From contig JAAWQR010000025.1 of assembly GCA_022800625.1 (NCBI GenBank), positions 1 through 39,067 of the forward strand: DNA of 39,067 bases. Direction: 5' to 3'. The notes beneath the pieces are model-generated. The model was not told the DNA's origin. It did no database searches and saw only the letters and a program-made list of their open reading frames with translations. Source of the DNA: Clostridiales bacterium (GTDB taxonomy: Bacteria; Bacillota; Clostridia; Oscillospirales; CAG-272). The stretch's first letter is position 1; each line of letters begins with the position of its first letter. Below are positions 7,445-15,174 of this stretch, in pieces. The translations under genes were made by a program, and so were the position numbers.

Positions 7445-8881
7445 TCATATCTCAGCAAGCTCAGCTTTATTGCTCCCGAGAATCTCTTTGGCGCTCTCCG
7501 CGCTCTCGCCCCGCCATTTCATGCGGTATTCGTAAGGAAGCATAAGCCCCGCCGCTACTTCTTCTCTGTCACGTGCTCTTTCCGATTCGGAATCAATAAA
7601 ATAGCTGTCGTCGAAGCGCACTTCAAGCTCACTGTCGGGATCAATGCCGCATTTCTGAATATTCGCTCCCGCCCACATTGCCGCACGCATCGCGCCCTCG
7701 ATGAATTCCTGCACATTGACTCTGTGATGTGCCGTATTCTGTATCAGATCCTGTTTTTCTCCCGTATACTGAGTCGCCGTAAGCTGAGCCTTTCCCTGAA
7801 CTCCCGAAAACAGATAATGCCGTGTTCCGAGTCCGCATCTGAAAGACAGATAATCAAGCTGATGCTGAACAGCGTCCGCGTTTTCCCCTGTTCTCAGCTC
7901 CGGATTATGCTCTTTTATCATTACCTCATTTGTAATGTCTCCGTCGCCTATCGTAACAAAAAGCTGCTGAGCCACATCGTCGGGGGTATACATAACTCCG
8001 CGTCCGTCACGCATAACGAGAGAGCGGTTTAAAAAGACTTTTTTGCCTCCCAGCTTCAGATCGCGGCAAAAATTATTGTATGCAAGATCGACACCCTTAA
8101 GGCAGTCTATTGCCTCCGCAAATACCGATACTCCGAGTCCGCAGTTTTCATCAATGCAGTTTGATATATTCGGAGTAAGGACAGAAAAGAGCGGAATCCT
8201 GCTTCCCGTGCGGATCTTGTGAGGAATTTTGGCTTCTCCGTCATAACGCCTTACGCCGTCAGACGTATATCGAAGCCATTCGTTTGTAATAACGTATTCT
8301 CCGCCTTCAAGCCTGTGAAGCTCAATATATACCGTATCCTCGCCCCTCAGACGAATCTCCGATACAAACGCCGCTTCAATTATTTTTCCGCCCTTCACCG
8401 ATATCGGAACAATATGCTGAGCGTCTACAAAATCAAAGCGGAGAATGGTATCTTTTCCGTTCCTCAGCCTTCCGTCCGATATGACCGCGTTGTCAAGGCG
8501 CAGTATTGCCGCTCCGCTTCCGAGTGCAAACGCCTTTTCCGTAAGCCTGTCAGCCTCGCGCATAAATCCCGTAGAACCTATGAGTCCGTGCAATCCGTCA
8601 TACCCGCCAAGCCATTCGGAGGTACGATCATCGCGCGCAGAAACGTATGTTCTCTCGCCAAAAATCAGAGCCGCCCAATCCTCACAGATTTTTTTCGCCA
8701 TATTAAGCCTGTAAAGTTCACGCTTTACGGGAAACCCGGAAGCTCCCGTCTCGGAAAATTCGTGAAACGGCTTATAAAATCCGCGCCGCCAAGCGTTCCA
8801 TTCATCTATCATGGCATAATAAGCCGCTGGAGCCGCAACGCCGTGCTCCTTTTTCAGATATTCTAAAATCGTGCTGTCCAC
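7445..8881 (-). CDS. Portal protein, SPP1 gp6-like
   Basis: This is the 478-residue dodecameric ring subunit through which DNA enters and leaves the head. The opening WNAWRRGFYKPFHEF is typical of SPP1 gp6-type portals, as are AKKICEDWAALIFGE, LTEKAFALGSGAAI, FAEAIDCLKGVDLAYN and QLDYLSFRCGLGTRHY. TATQYTGEKQDL follows, and the C-terminal EERSEEVAAGL-like helix (ARDREEVAAGLMLPYEYR) is also as expected. The start is GTG with AAAGGAA ten bases upstream; an overlapping ATG is out of frame. Length is normal, and the large terminase gene precedes it as usual. Confidence 0.9.
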   Translation of the reverse strand: MDSTILEYLKKEHGVAAPAAYYAMIDEWNAWRRGFYKPFHEFSETGASGFPVKRELYRLNMAKKICEDWAALIFGERTYVSARDDRTSEWLGGYDGLHGLIGSTGFMREADRLTEKAFALGSGAAILRLDNAVISDGRLRNGKDTILRFDFVDAQHIVPISVKGGKIIEAAFVSEIRLRGEDTVYIELHRLEGGEYVITNEWLRYTSDGVRRYDGEAKIPHKIRTGSRIPLFSVLTPNISNCIDENCGLGVSVFAEAIDCLKGVDLAYNNFCRDLKLGGKKVFLNRSLVMRDGRGVMYTPDDVAQQLFVTIGDGDITNEVMIKEHNPELRTGENADAVQHQLDYLSFRCGLGTRHYLFSGVQGKAQLTATQYTGEKQDLIQNTAHHRVNVQEFIEGAMRAAMWAGANIQKCGIDPDSELEVRFDDSYFIDSESERARDREEVAAGLMLPYEYRMKWRGESAESAKEILGSNKAELAEI

Positions 8882-8953
8882 ATTTTGTAATTTCCTTTCA
8901 TTTTATTTATGCGGAGATGCCCCGTTCCGCAAAGCTTTATGAAAAAGATTTCG

Positions 8954-10264
8954 TCACATAAGCCGATGCATGTAACGCTCAAAGGAATATTCCATAGCGT
9001 CCAAAATATCAATATCGGACGTGAAATTGTCGAGTCTTACCTCACAGTCCTGCGAGCTGTCCCACACCGATTCCGACAAACCGCGCCGCGTTAACTTGCA
9101 GCATTCGGACACATAGAATTTTCCCGAAGCCATAAGTGACAGCGTGCAGTCGATCCTGTCGCGAATACGCCGTTTTGCACTCTCACCTATCTTTATCGAT
9201 TCACCGCGCGAGACCATATGCCGTCTCAGCGAATTTATCAGATACTGAGCCTCGCTGTCGCAGAATGCATAACGCAGTTCGGTGACCGCAAAGCGACGCC
9301 GCAGATCAAGTACAAAGCGCTCAAATTCAAGATTGACTCTTTGAGGATCGATCTCTCCCTTAGCTCCCGATACAACGCCGTCTGAGACTATACATATTCC
9401 GCCGCGTCTGAGAAAAGCGCACGCTGAAAATGTCGTCTTTGAACGGTTTCCCCCGAAATCCACCCCGATATTGATAAATTCAATATCCGACATAAGCTCG
9501 TCCGTATCGGAAACAGAAAACTTTTCAGGACATTCGGCATACATCGGATAGACAAGTCCCTCCGCCGCGCATCTCTCACCGAGAATATCGCGCCTGTACC
9601 AAACACTGCCTTCCTCATACTGCGCGAGAATCTCACGAAGTCTCCGCTCTCCGACATTCGGATTGTCAAATATCGTGAAATGCCCGTAGTTGAAGAAGTT
9701 TTCAGGCAGTTCTCCCCGTTCCGCGCGCCCGGCGTAAAGATCGATATAATCCCTGTATATCGGTGCATTCGGAGAAGACGGGTTGAGATCCCAGAATATT
9801 CTTCGCTCCTTTGCGGCAAGCTGCCTTGAAAAGGCTTCTTTTATCATGCTGTCATGATGGAGATTTATTTCAGTTGCGATCCACATTCCGAATGTGCCGC
9901 CGCGTATCTTTTTATAAGAATCCGCTTTAGCTCCGCCTGTAAATATAACGATCCGCTCTCCTGCCTTGCATTTGATCCTTAGACAGTCGCAGCCGCGGTG
10001 CCTGCCCCATGCGCACCGCCCTGCAAAATACCGCTCAAGACCGAAACCGCCGCACTCACCGATTATCAGCTTGGCAGACGCCGCCGTCGCTCCCGTAGCA
10101 AGGTGAAGTCTGTCGGGCGAATTTTCGAGCAAGCTTGCAAATACGAAAACATGATCGATCGTTTTCCCCGCTCTGACAGCGCCCTCCGCTACGTTCATCG
10201 TACACCTGACGCATTTTTTCATGTATTTCAGATGACGCTTACCGAAGTTGTACCGCTCTCTCAC
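8954..10264 (-). CDS. terL: Terminase large subunit
   Basis: The 436-residue DNA-packaging motor has an N-terminal ATPase and a C-terminal nuclease. The P-loop variant is EGAVRAGKT (residues about 27-35). The Walker B/catalytic Glu region reads FGMWIATEINLHH near residue 130. The coupling motif region is FWDLNPSSPNAP. The nuclease begins IGVDFGGNRSKTTF with its first Asp, CDSEAQYLI gives a second, and DIDILDAMEYS a third. It resembles PBSX/SPP1-type terminases used for headful packaging, so a gene-transfer-type particle is biochemically possible. The GTG start overlaps the small-subunit stop as GTGA, and GGAGG lies just upstream. Confidence 0.92.
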   Translation of the reverse strand: MRERYNFGKRHLKYMKKCVRCTMNVAEGAVRAGKTIDHVFVFASLLENSPDRLHLATGATAASAKLIIGECGGFGLERYFAGRCAWGRHRGCDCLRIKCKAGERIVIFTGGAKADSYKKIRGGTFGMWIATEINLHHDSMIKEAFSRQLAAKERRIFWDLNPSSPNAPIYRDYIDLYAGRAERGELPENFFNYGHFTIFDNPNVGERRLREILAQYEEGSVWYRRDILGERCAAEGLVYPMYAECPEKFSVSDTDELMSDIEFINIGVDFGGNRSKTTFSACAFLRRGGICIVSDGVVSGAKGEIDPQRVNLEFERFVLDLRRRFAVTELRYAFCDSEAQYLINSLRRHMVSRGESIKIGESAKRRIRDRIDCTLSLMASGKFYVSECCKLTRRGLSESVWDSSQDCEVRLDNFTSDIDILDAMEYSFERYMHRLM

Positions 10265-10620
10265 TCCCCTCCGTCACCCCTGATCTCCATGTTGAGCCTG
10301 TCAATGTCCTCTCTGTCGGGATTTGAAGCATCAACGGCTTTTTGTCTGTCTCGCAGCAGTTCAAAAAACAGCTTAGCAGAACGTACATCCCCGTTTTTTG
10401 ATTCTTCCGCCAATGCGTGCATTATTCTGGCTGACTCAGAAACTGAAACACGCTCGCTCAAAGACATAAGATATTCTGCAAACTCACCGTCAAGCCATGC
10501 GGCAAACTGCTCCGCCGAAACTCCGTGCTTTTCAAGTATCTCATCTGTCTTGACGGACGCTTCCCCAAACACAAGCTCAAAGGCTACATTTTTTTGTTTT
10601 CTTGTAAGCCTCTTCTGCAA
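10261..10620 (-). CDS. terS: Terminase small subunit candidate
   Basis: The 119-residue protein begins with TTG, then QKRLTRKQKNVAFELVFGEAS. This resembles the DNA-binding opening of phage small terminases. KTDEILEKHGVSAEQFAAWL looks like the helix-turn-helix. Later helices (ESARIMHALAEESKNGDVRSA and FELLRDRQKAVDA) resemble the oligomerisation part. The TTG start is preferred because GGAGG sits seven bases upstream; a GTG six codons earlier overlaps the previous stop but has no clear site. It is directly followed by terL with a four-base overlap. In a transfer-agent-like particle this subunit would determine whether packaging is sequence specific. Confidence 0.75.
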   Translation of the reverse strand: MQKRLTRKQKNVAFELVFGEASVKTDEILEKHGVSAEQFAAWLDGEFAEYLMSLSERVSVSESARIMHALAEESKNGDVRSAKLFFELLRDRQKAVDASNPDREDIDRLNMEIRGDGGE

Positions 10621-10634
10621 GGCTGTCCCTCCGA

Positions 10635-10976
10635 TCACGCGTCACTGCCGAACATGGCGACAGTAAACGCTCTGAGCGCCATGCGGCATGAACGGTACAG
10701 CGTACTTTTCTGACAGCAGCGCTCAGAGCACATTCCGTCGAGAAAACCCTCCTCGCGCTCAATATAAAATCTGTTCAGAAGCTCCCTCTGAGTTCCCGAC
10801 AAGGACGCCAGCGCCATTTCCGCCGCTTCAACCTCAGAAGCCAGAGCACGGCGCCTTTCCTCAAATGCATCTGTTTTTTCCGACTCGGACAGCCGCTCAA
10901 GACAATCGATCGCACATCTCTTTCCCTTGAGATCCCTTAACATTTTTTTAGACTTTTTTGTAAGTGAAGTGTTCAT
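10635..10976 (-). CDS. Phage late regulator, sigma region 4-like
   Basis: The 113-residue protein has a charged N-terminal half, then LSGTQRELLNRFYIEREEG, ERCCQKSTLYRSCRMALRAF. This is the region-4-like helix-turn-helix of ArpU/RinA/LmaC-type late regulators, which switch on phage morphogenesis genes. Such genes often stand just upstream of terS, as here. The start is the ATG at 10976, four bases after GGAGGTAAGT-type Shine-Dalgarno sequence. The longer GTG version would include that site. Two adjacent Cys in the recognition region are unusual. The promoter it might act on is not identified. Confidence 0.65.
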   Translation of the reverse strand: MNTSLTKKSKKMLRDLKGKRCAIDCLERLSESEKTDAFEERRRALASEVEAAEMALASLSGTQRELLNRFYIEREEGFLDGMCSERCCQKSTLYRSCRMALRAFTVAMFGSDA

Positions 10977-11055
10977 ACTTACCTCCCTCCGCCGCACTCA
11001 GGCGGCTAAATAATAGATATAAAAATTTGCTTTCCGCAAAATGCGAAATTCATAT

Positions 11056-11274
11056 TTAATCGTTGCCGAGATTCTTCAAAATAAAATCTTCATCACATAC
11101 AGACGGTAACACAGCGTTTTCCGCGTCATCGGCGATAAACCTTCCGGCCTCAACACAGCCGACGCAAACTATCTCTCTCTCTATCAAATAAGCGCTGTCG
11201 CCCTTGAAGATCACTTCTCCGCATGCTTCGCATACCGCAACGGGAACATCTTTTTCTATCGGTTCAATCTGCAA
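11056..11274 (-). CDS. Small zinc-ribbon protein, YqaI-like
   Basis: The 72-residue protein has two Cys pairs, CEACG and CVGC, about 25 residues apart. They frame a segment GDSAYLIEREIV. This is a treble-clef/zinc-ribbon pattern seen in small phage proteins such as YqaI. No enzyme function is suggested. The start is TTG at 11274, because GGAGGT lies six bases upstream, a perfect spacing. An ATG 11 codons earlier has its only purine-rich site 18 bases away. It is the first gene after the consensus promoter of the left-going locus. The role is unknown. Confidence 0.6.
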   Translation of the reverse strand: MQIEPIEKDVPVAVCEACGEVIFKGDSAYLIEREIVCVGCVEAGRFIADDAENAVLPSVCDEDFILKNLGND

Positions 11275-11340
11275 AGCTTCACCTCCGTTTCTTTTCGTTT
11301 CGCACATAAGTTCTGAACTTTTGTTCTCCTGTGTGATATG

Positions 11341-11369
11341 ATTATATCATCGAACATGAGTTCTGTCAA
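11341..11369 (-). promoter_or_regulatory. Consensus promoter of the phage-like locus
   Basis: On the minus strand TTGACA (11369-11364) is followed after exactly 17 bases by TATAAT (11346-11341). A TG one base upstream of the -10 adds an extended -10 feature. An inverted repeat, TGATAT-GATT-ATATCA (11334-11349), overlaps the -10 and could be an operator. No repressor gene is visible in the window. Confidence 0.75.
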
Positions 11370-11518
11370 GCCTTTCCGACAAATTTATAAAAATAATATA
11401 AAATCCTCACAAAATATTGAGAATGGGAGTTTTCAGAGCGCACGGATAAGCATATAAAACAAAACTGCGCCGTATTCTGCCGTTTAATGAAAAAAGATAA
11501 GAAAATCATTATAAACTG

Positions 11519-11548
11519 TTGACAAGCCCGCATAATTTATATTATAAT
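11519..11548 (+). promoter_or_regulatory. rpmH promoter
   Basis: TTGACA (11519-11524) and TATAAT (11543-11548) are 18 bases apart and read into rpmH. The divergent phage-locus promoter is 150 bases away. The rest of the 381-base gap 11275-11655 is AT-rich, and I saw no DnaA box (TTATCCACA-type) in it. Confidence 0.75.
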
Positions 11549-11655
11549 AATAGATGCCTATCTGAATCATGTATTAAAAAGCGCGGCGGACAGTAGATTC
11601 ATTTCAGCGTCAGCGCCGCAAAATACCGCGTCAGTGCGGAAAACGGAGGAATATT

Positions 11656-11790
11656 ATGCTTAGAACATATCAGCCTAAAAAAAGACAGAGAAGCAAGGTT
11701 CACGGCTTCAGAAAGAGAATGGCAACAGCCGACGGAAGAAAAGTTCTGAAGAGAAGACGCGCTAAAGGCCGCGCTCGCCTTACTCACTAA
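11656..11790 (+). CDS. rpmH: 50S ribosomal protein L34
   Basis: This 44-residue very basic protein of the large ribosomal subunit begins [12 protein letters not shown], has the conserved [16 protein letters not shown] core and ends RARLTH. Length is exactly that of the family. GGAGG lies eight bases before the ATG. It is transcribed rightward with rnpA, the conserved bacterial order. In many Firmicutes the divergent neighbour is dnaA; here it is the phage-like locus. Confidence 0.97.
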   Translation: MLRTYQPKKRQRSKVHGFRKRMATADGRKVLKRRRAKGRARLTH

Positions 11791-11820
11791 TAGACAGCTT
11801 TAGTAATTATTGCCGTACGT

Positions 11821-11840
11821 AACCTCCGCATGCGGGGGTT
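11821..11840 (+). promoter_or_regulatory. Hairpin between rpmH and rnpA
   Basis: AACCTCCG and CGGGGGTT pair through eight bases, one a wobble, around a CATG loop. No T-run follows. It may limit read-through or mark processing so that L34 is made in excess of RNase P protein. Confidence 0.45.
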
Positions 11841-11914
11841 ATTATTCTATGTGCGGCAATCGGCAACCGTGTGATGTCGTAAAGTACCTAAGCAATGAAA
11901 GGCACGTTTGTAAA

Positions 11915-12370
11915 ATGAAGCTTTTTCCCATAAAAGAGCATTATCTTTATAAGAAGGCTTACCGCGGCGGAGAACGCGCGGCAGCAAGATCGCTGTGCTT
12001 GTATGTTCTGCGCGACCGCAGGGCGAATCTTATAAAAAAAGAAAATCCGAGAGGAGAATACCTGAACCGTATCGGCATTTCAGCCTCAAAAAAAATCGGG
12101 GGCGCCGTACAGAGAAACAGAGCAAAGAGAGTTGCGAGAGAAGCATACAGAGAGATAGGCCGTGAGTATGCGATAAAAAAAGGTTATCTCGTAGTCATCG
12201 CGCTCCGTACGCCTGCTACGGTTTTGAAGATGCAGGAGGTAAAACGCGACCTGCGGTACTGCCTGAAACGGACAGGTATGCTGATAACGGAAAAAAACGT
12301 GCACTCAGAAACAGATTCAAGCCGCATATCATCTCTTTCGGAAAACAATGGGGAGACGGTAAAAAAATAA
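11915..12370 (+). CDS. rnpA: Ribonuclease P protein component
   Basis: The 151-residue basic protein binds the RNase P RNA and helps recognise the leader of precursor tRNA. The conserved motif is SKKIGGAVQRNRAKRVARE near residues 60-80, preceded by RIGIS. The opening MKLFPIKEHYLYKKAYRGG is normal for the family. I chose ATG 11915, because family homology starts there; the longer frame adds 35 non-conserved residues overlapping the hairpin. The C-terminal tail after CLKRTGML is longer than usual and rich in Ser, Glu and Asn. It is followed 28 bases later by yidD. Confidence 0.95.
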   Translation: MKLFPIKEHYLYKKAYRGGERAAARSLCLYVLRDRRANLIKKENPRGEYLNRIGISASKKIGGAVQRNRAKRVAREAYREIGREYAIKKGYLVVIALRTPATVLKMQEVKRDLRYCLKRTGMLITEKNVHSETDSSRISSLSENNGETVKK

Positions 12371-12398
12371 ACGTCACGGTCTCCCGGAGCAGACCAAT

Positions 12399-12665
12399 AT
12401 GAAATACTTTTTTAAAAAATGCCTGTTTTTTCCGAGACGCGTGTTTATCGCGCCGATAAAGCTTTACAGGCGGCACATATCCGCGCTTAAAGGCTCGCCT
12501 ACATGCCGTTTTACACCGACCTGTTCCGAATATGCTATAGAAGCAATCGAAGAATGGGGAGTAATAATCGGTGCTGCGCTTGCACTGTACCGTGTATTAC
12601 GGTGCAATCCGTTCTGCAAAGCAGGATACGATCCTGTGCCGAAAAGAAAGCGACGCCGCGGCTGA
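12399..12665 (+). CDS. yidD: Membrane protein insertion efficiency factor
   Basis: The 88-residue protein shows the family hallmarks CRFTPTCSEYAIEAIEEWG and RCNPFCKAGYDPVP. The N-terminal amphipathic segment KLYRRHISAL holds it on the inner face of the membrane, and a basic tail RKRRRG ends it. It assists YidC-dependent insertion. It lies between rnpA and yidC as in most bacteria. Confidence 0.96.
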   Translation: MKYFFKKCLFFPRRVFIAPIKLYRRHISALKGSPTCRFTPTCSEYAIEAIEEWGVIIGAALALYRVLRCNPFCKAGYDPVPKRKRRRG

Positions 12666-12767
12666 CATCATACATAGAGGAAAATCACGGATACGCGATC
12701 ATGAGCAAATACAGCTTCATGAAATTTAGTTTGTGCCGTCATATGGCGGCGGAATGAGGATCATTAG

Positions 12768-13904
12768 ATGAGTAGTATACTTGATATATTGTATGTACCG
12801 ATGGGATATCTAATAAGATTCGCTTATGCCATCACACACAATTACTTGGCGACGATCATCATATTTGCGCTTGTAATAGAGATAATTCTTTCACCTATAC
12901 AGATCAAGCAGCAGAAAAATCAGATCGCTCAGTCAAAGCTCCAGCCGAAGGTCAGAGCGATCACCAAGAAATATGAAGGCCGTAAGGACAACGCCTCCAT
13001 GCAAAAAAAACAGCAAGAGATCATGGAGCTGTATCAAAAGGAAAACTTCAGTCCGTACAGCGGCTGTCTCCCTATGCTTATTCAGTTTCCCGTAATTCTG
13101 TGTCTTTATCAGGTCATCATAAATCCGCTGAGATATATCGGCGGTATTTCAAAGGACGCCATAGCAATCCTTACCGAAAAAATCGGGGCATTGGGCGTTG
13201 ACCTCGGAGTCGGACAGCAAGTGCAGGTAAATATTATCAATTATCTTCATGAACACGGAACAGGCGATTTTGTATCCGATGTTCCCGCACTTGACGGAGC
13301 TATACTTCCGACCTTTAAGATGGGATCCTTCGATCTTTCGCAGATTCCTCATATAAAAGAATTCAATTATCTGTGGCTTATACCTATTTTCGTTTTTATC
13401 GGAAGCTATTTTTCAATGAAGCTTATACGCCGTTTTACATATCAGCCGCCTGAAAGCGCAGATATGCAGAACAGCACAAGCATGAAGATCATGAATCTAA
13501 CCATGCCGCTTATGTCAACCTGGATCAGCTTCAGCGTTCCTGCGGCTGTCGGATGCTACTGGATATTCAGAAATATTCTGTCAGTCGTTGAAAGATATGC
13601 GATCTCAAAAATTTGGCCTGTGCCTCAGCTTACCGAGGAAGAGATCCGCGCGGCAGAGCGAGAGTACGGCTCAAAAAAGAAAAAAAGCACACAGGTGAAA
13701 GATCCGAATAAACCTCCCGTGAGAAGTCTGCACCGAATCGACTTTGACGACGAGCTGCTCCCGCCGTCTGTGCCCGAAAAAGATGAAGATGAAGAAACCG
13801 AAAAAAGCACTCTGAAAGAGGATTCTCCTATAGAAATTGCGCCTCTGAAAGACGACTCAAAAGAAGATAAACAAAAAAAGAAAGCTAAAAAGAAAAAGGA
13901 ATAA
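12768..13904 (+). CDS. yidC: Membrane protein insertase YidC/Oxa1 family
   Basis: The 378-residue insertase has membrane segments near residues 28-45, 105-125 (after SPYSGCLPMLIQFPVIL), 200-220 and 245-285. The cytosolic loop IKQQKNQIAQSKLQPKV and the coiled charged tail ending KKKAKKKKE are typical of Gram-positive forms. There is no lipobox or signal peptide, unlike Bacillus SpoIIIJ; the start begins directly in the first amphipathic segment. The first-helix position that is Arg in Bacillus, Lys in many Clostridia, aligns with Glu38 in ALVIEIILSPIQIKQ. A long loop between residues 135 and 195 contains a hydrophilic insertion. It is three bases upstream of jag, so the two are coupled. Confidence 0.93.
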   Translation: MSSILDILYVPMGYLIRFAYAITHNYLATIIIFALVIEIILSPIQIKQQKNQIAQSKLQPKVRAITKKYEGRKDNASMQKKQQEIMELYQKENFSPYSGCLPMLIQFPVILCLYQVIINPLRYIGGISKDAIAILTEKIGALGVDLGVGQQVQVNIINYLHEHGTGDFVSDVPALDGAILPTFKMGSFDLSQIPHIKEFNYLWLIPIFVFIGSYFSMKLIRRFTYQPPESADMQNSTSMKIMNLTMPLMSTWISFSVPAAVGCYWIFRNILSVVERYAISKIWPVPQLTEEEIRAAEREYGSKKKKSTQVKDPNKPPVRSLHRIDFDDELLPPSVPEKDEDEETEKSTLKEDSPIEIAPLKDDSKEDKQKKKAKKKKE

Positions 13905-13906
13905 AT

Positions 13907-15061
13907 ATGAGTGAAACATATACGGTAACCGCTAAGACAATCGACGAAGCTCTTGATCTCGCCGATAAACTGTACGGCGGAAAAAATAAAGAAATTTCAC
14001 ATGAAATCGTAAGTATGCCGAAAAAAGGGTTCCTCGGATTCGGCTCAAAGGAAGCTGTAGTAAAGGTTACAGTTACAAATGCTGCCGAAGCTGTTATAAA
14101 TACTCAGCCGAAGCCCGCTCAGTCAAAGCCCGCTCAGCCAAAGCCTGCTCAGCCAAAGCCTGCTCAGCCAAAGCCTGCTCAGCCGAAGCCTGCTCAACCG
14201 AAGCCTGCTCAGCCGAAGCCTGTTCAGCCGAAGCCTGCTCAGCCGAAGCCCGCTCAACCGAAGCCTGTTCAGCCAAAAACCGTTCAGCCGAAGCCTATCA
14301 ATGCTGAAACTGAAAAAGCAGATAATTCAAATGAAATATCCGCTTACAAAACTGCTGAAAAATCATCGGCTGAGTCTGAAATGAGACGTGGTGTTTCCGC
14401 CGATGAGATGAACTTTGCCGTTGAATTTGTAAGCCGAATGATCGCTAACATGAATCTTAAAGCAACAGCATCTCCTGTCGATCCCGGAGACATTGAATTC
14501 GTAAAATCCGACGGAGCAGACGTATATCCCGAAATATCTATAACAGGAGAGGACACAGGTGTTCTTATCGGACATCACGGTGAAACGCTTGACTCTATTC
14601 AGTATCTCGTTAACCTTGCGATATACAGAAATGAGAAAAAGAGTGAGGGCACATCGCGCGATCGCTCAAAAATCACCGTCGATATTGAAGGCTACCGCGC
14701 AAAGCGTGAAGAAACGCTTCGTTCTCTTGCAAGAAGAATGGCGGCAAGAACAGTCAAATATAAAAAGAACATGTTCCTCGAGCCTATGAATCCTTATGAA
14801 AGACGGATCATTCATTCCGAGCTTCAGGATTATCCCGATGTAGCTACTCATTCCGTAGGCTCCGATACAAACAGAAAGATCATCATAACTTATGAAGGCG
14901 CTGATAAAGCTCCTCAGAAAAAAAGAAGCCGCGCTCCGCAGAACGGACGCAATTTGACTCGTGTAAAAAGCGAACAAACCTTACAGAAGAGCGAGTCTTC
15001 TGAAGAAGTAACAACTCTTCCGAAGCCGGCACCGCTTCCGAAGCTTGACGGTATGGAATGA
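13907..15061 (+). CDS. khpB: RNA-binding protein KhpB (Jag)
   Basis: The 384-residue protein has three parts. Residues 1-57 are a Jag_N domain, with the KKGFLGFGSKEA signature. Residues about 65-130 are a Pro-Lys-Ala-Gln repeat linker. Residues about 175-345 are KH then R3H domains, with GHHGETLDSIQYL in KH and NPYERRIIHSELQD in R3H. KhpB partners with KhpA in binding many transcripts and influences cell elongation. The linker, roughly 13 units of K-P-A-Q-P type, is far longer than in the usual 200-250-residue Jag. Its tail after the R3H domain is basic and disordered. It follows yidC by two bases and ends the operon at a strong terminator. Confidence 0.93.
   Translation: MSETYTVTAKTIDEALDLADKLYGGKNKEISHEIVSMPKKGFLGFGSKEAVVKVTVTNAAEAVINTQPKPAQSKPAQPKPAQPKPAQPKPAQPKPAQPKPAQPKPVQPKPAQPKPAQPKPVQPKTVQPKPINAETEKADNSNEISAYKTAEKSSAESEMRRGVSADEMNFAVEFVSRMIANMNLKATASPVDPGDIEFVKSDGADVYPEISITGEDTGVLIGHHGETLDSIQYLVNLAIYRNEKKSEGTSRDRSKITVDIEGYRAKREETLRSLARRMAARTVKYKKNMFLEPMNPYERRIIHSELQDYPDVATHSVGSDTNRKIIITYEGADKAPQKKRSRAPQNGRNLTRVKSEQTLQKSESSEEVTTLPKPAPLPKLDGME
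14104..14296 (+). repeat. 15-base in-frame tandem repeat
   Basis: About 13 copies of a unit close to CAGCCGAAGCCTGCT lie in frame inside khpB and encode Gln-Pro-Lys-Pro-Ala/Val. Copies differ at wobble positions (CCG/CCA, GCC/GCT). The array should be prone to slippage in steps of five residues, which changes linker length without breaking the frame. Confidence 0.9.
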
Positions 15062-15120
15062 TAAAGTATAATACACCTGCCGTAAAACGATATTTTTAAG
15101 TTTGCAAAACCAAACAAATA

Positions 15121-15163
15121 AAAAAGAAGGCGAGCCGATTTCATCGGCTCGCCTTCTTTTTTA
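15121..15163. terminator. Bidirectional terminator khpB / ydcF-like
   Basis: A perfect 20-bp stem with a TTC loop has A-runs on the left and T-runs on the right, so it works for both strands. It lies between the convergent genes khpB and the ydcF-like gene. Confidence 0.92.
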
Positions 15164-15174
15164 CTGTTATAACC

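Noticed and set aside
11370-11518. Replication origin
   Set aside because: It is AT-rich next to rpmH, but no DnaA box and no dnaA gene is seen.
12701-12757. 18-codon frame between yidD and yidC
   Set aside because: No convincing ribosome site and no conserved gene is known in that position.
14104-14296. CRISPR-like array
   Set aside because: Units are 15 bases, directly adjacent without spacers and in frame with khpB, so they are coding repeats.
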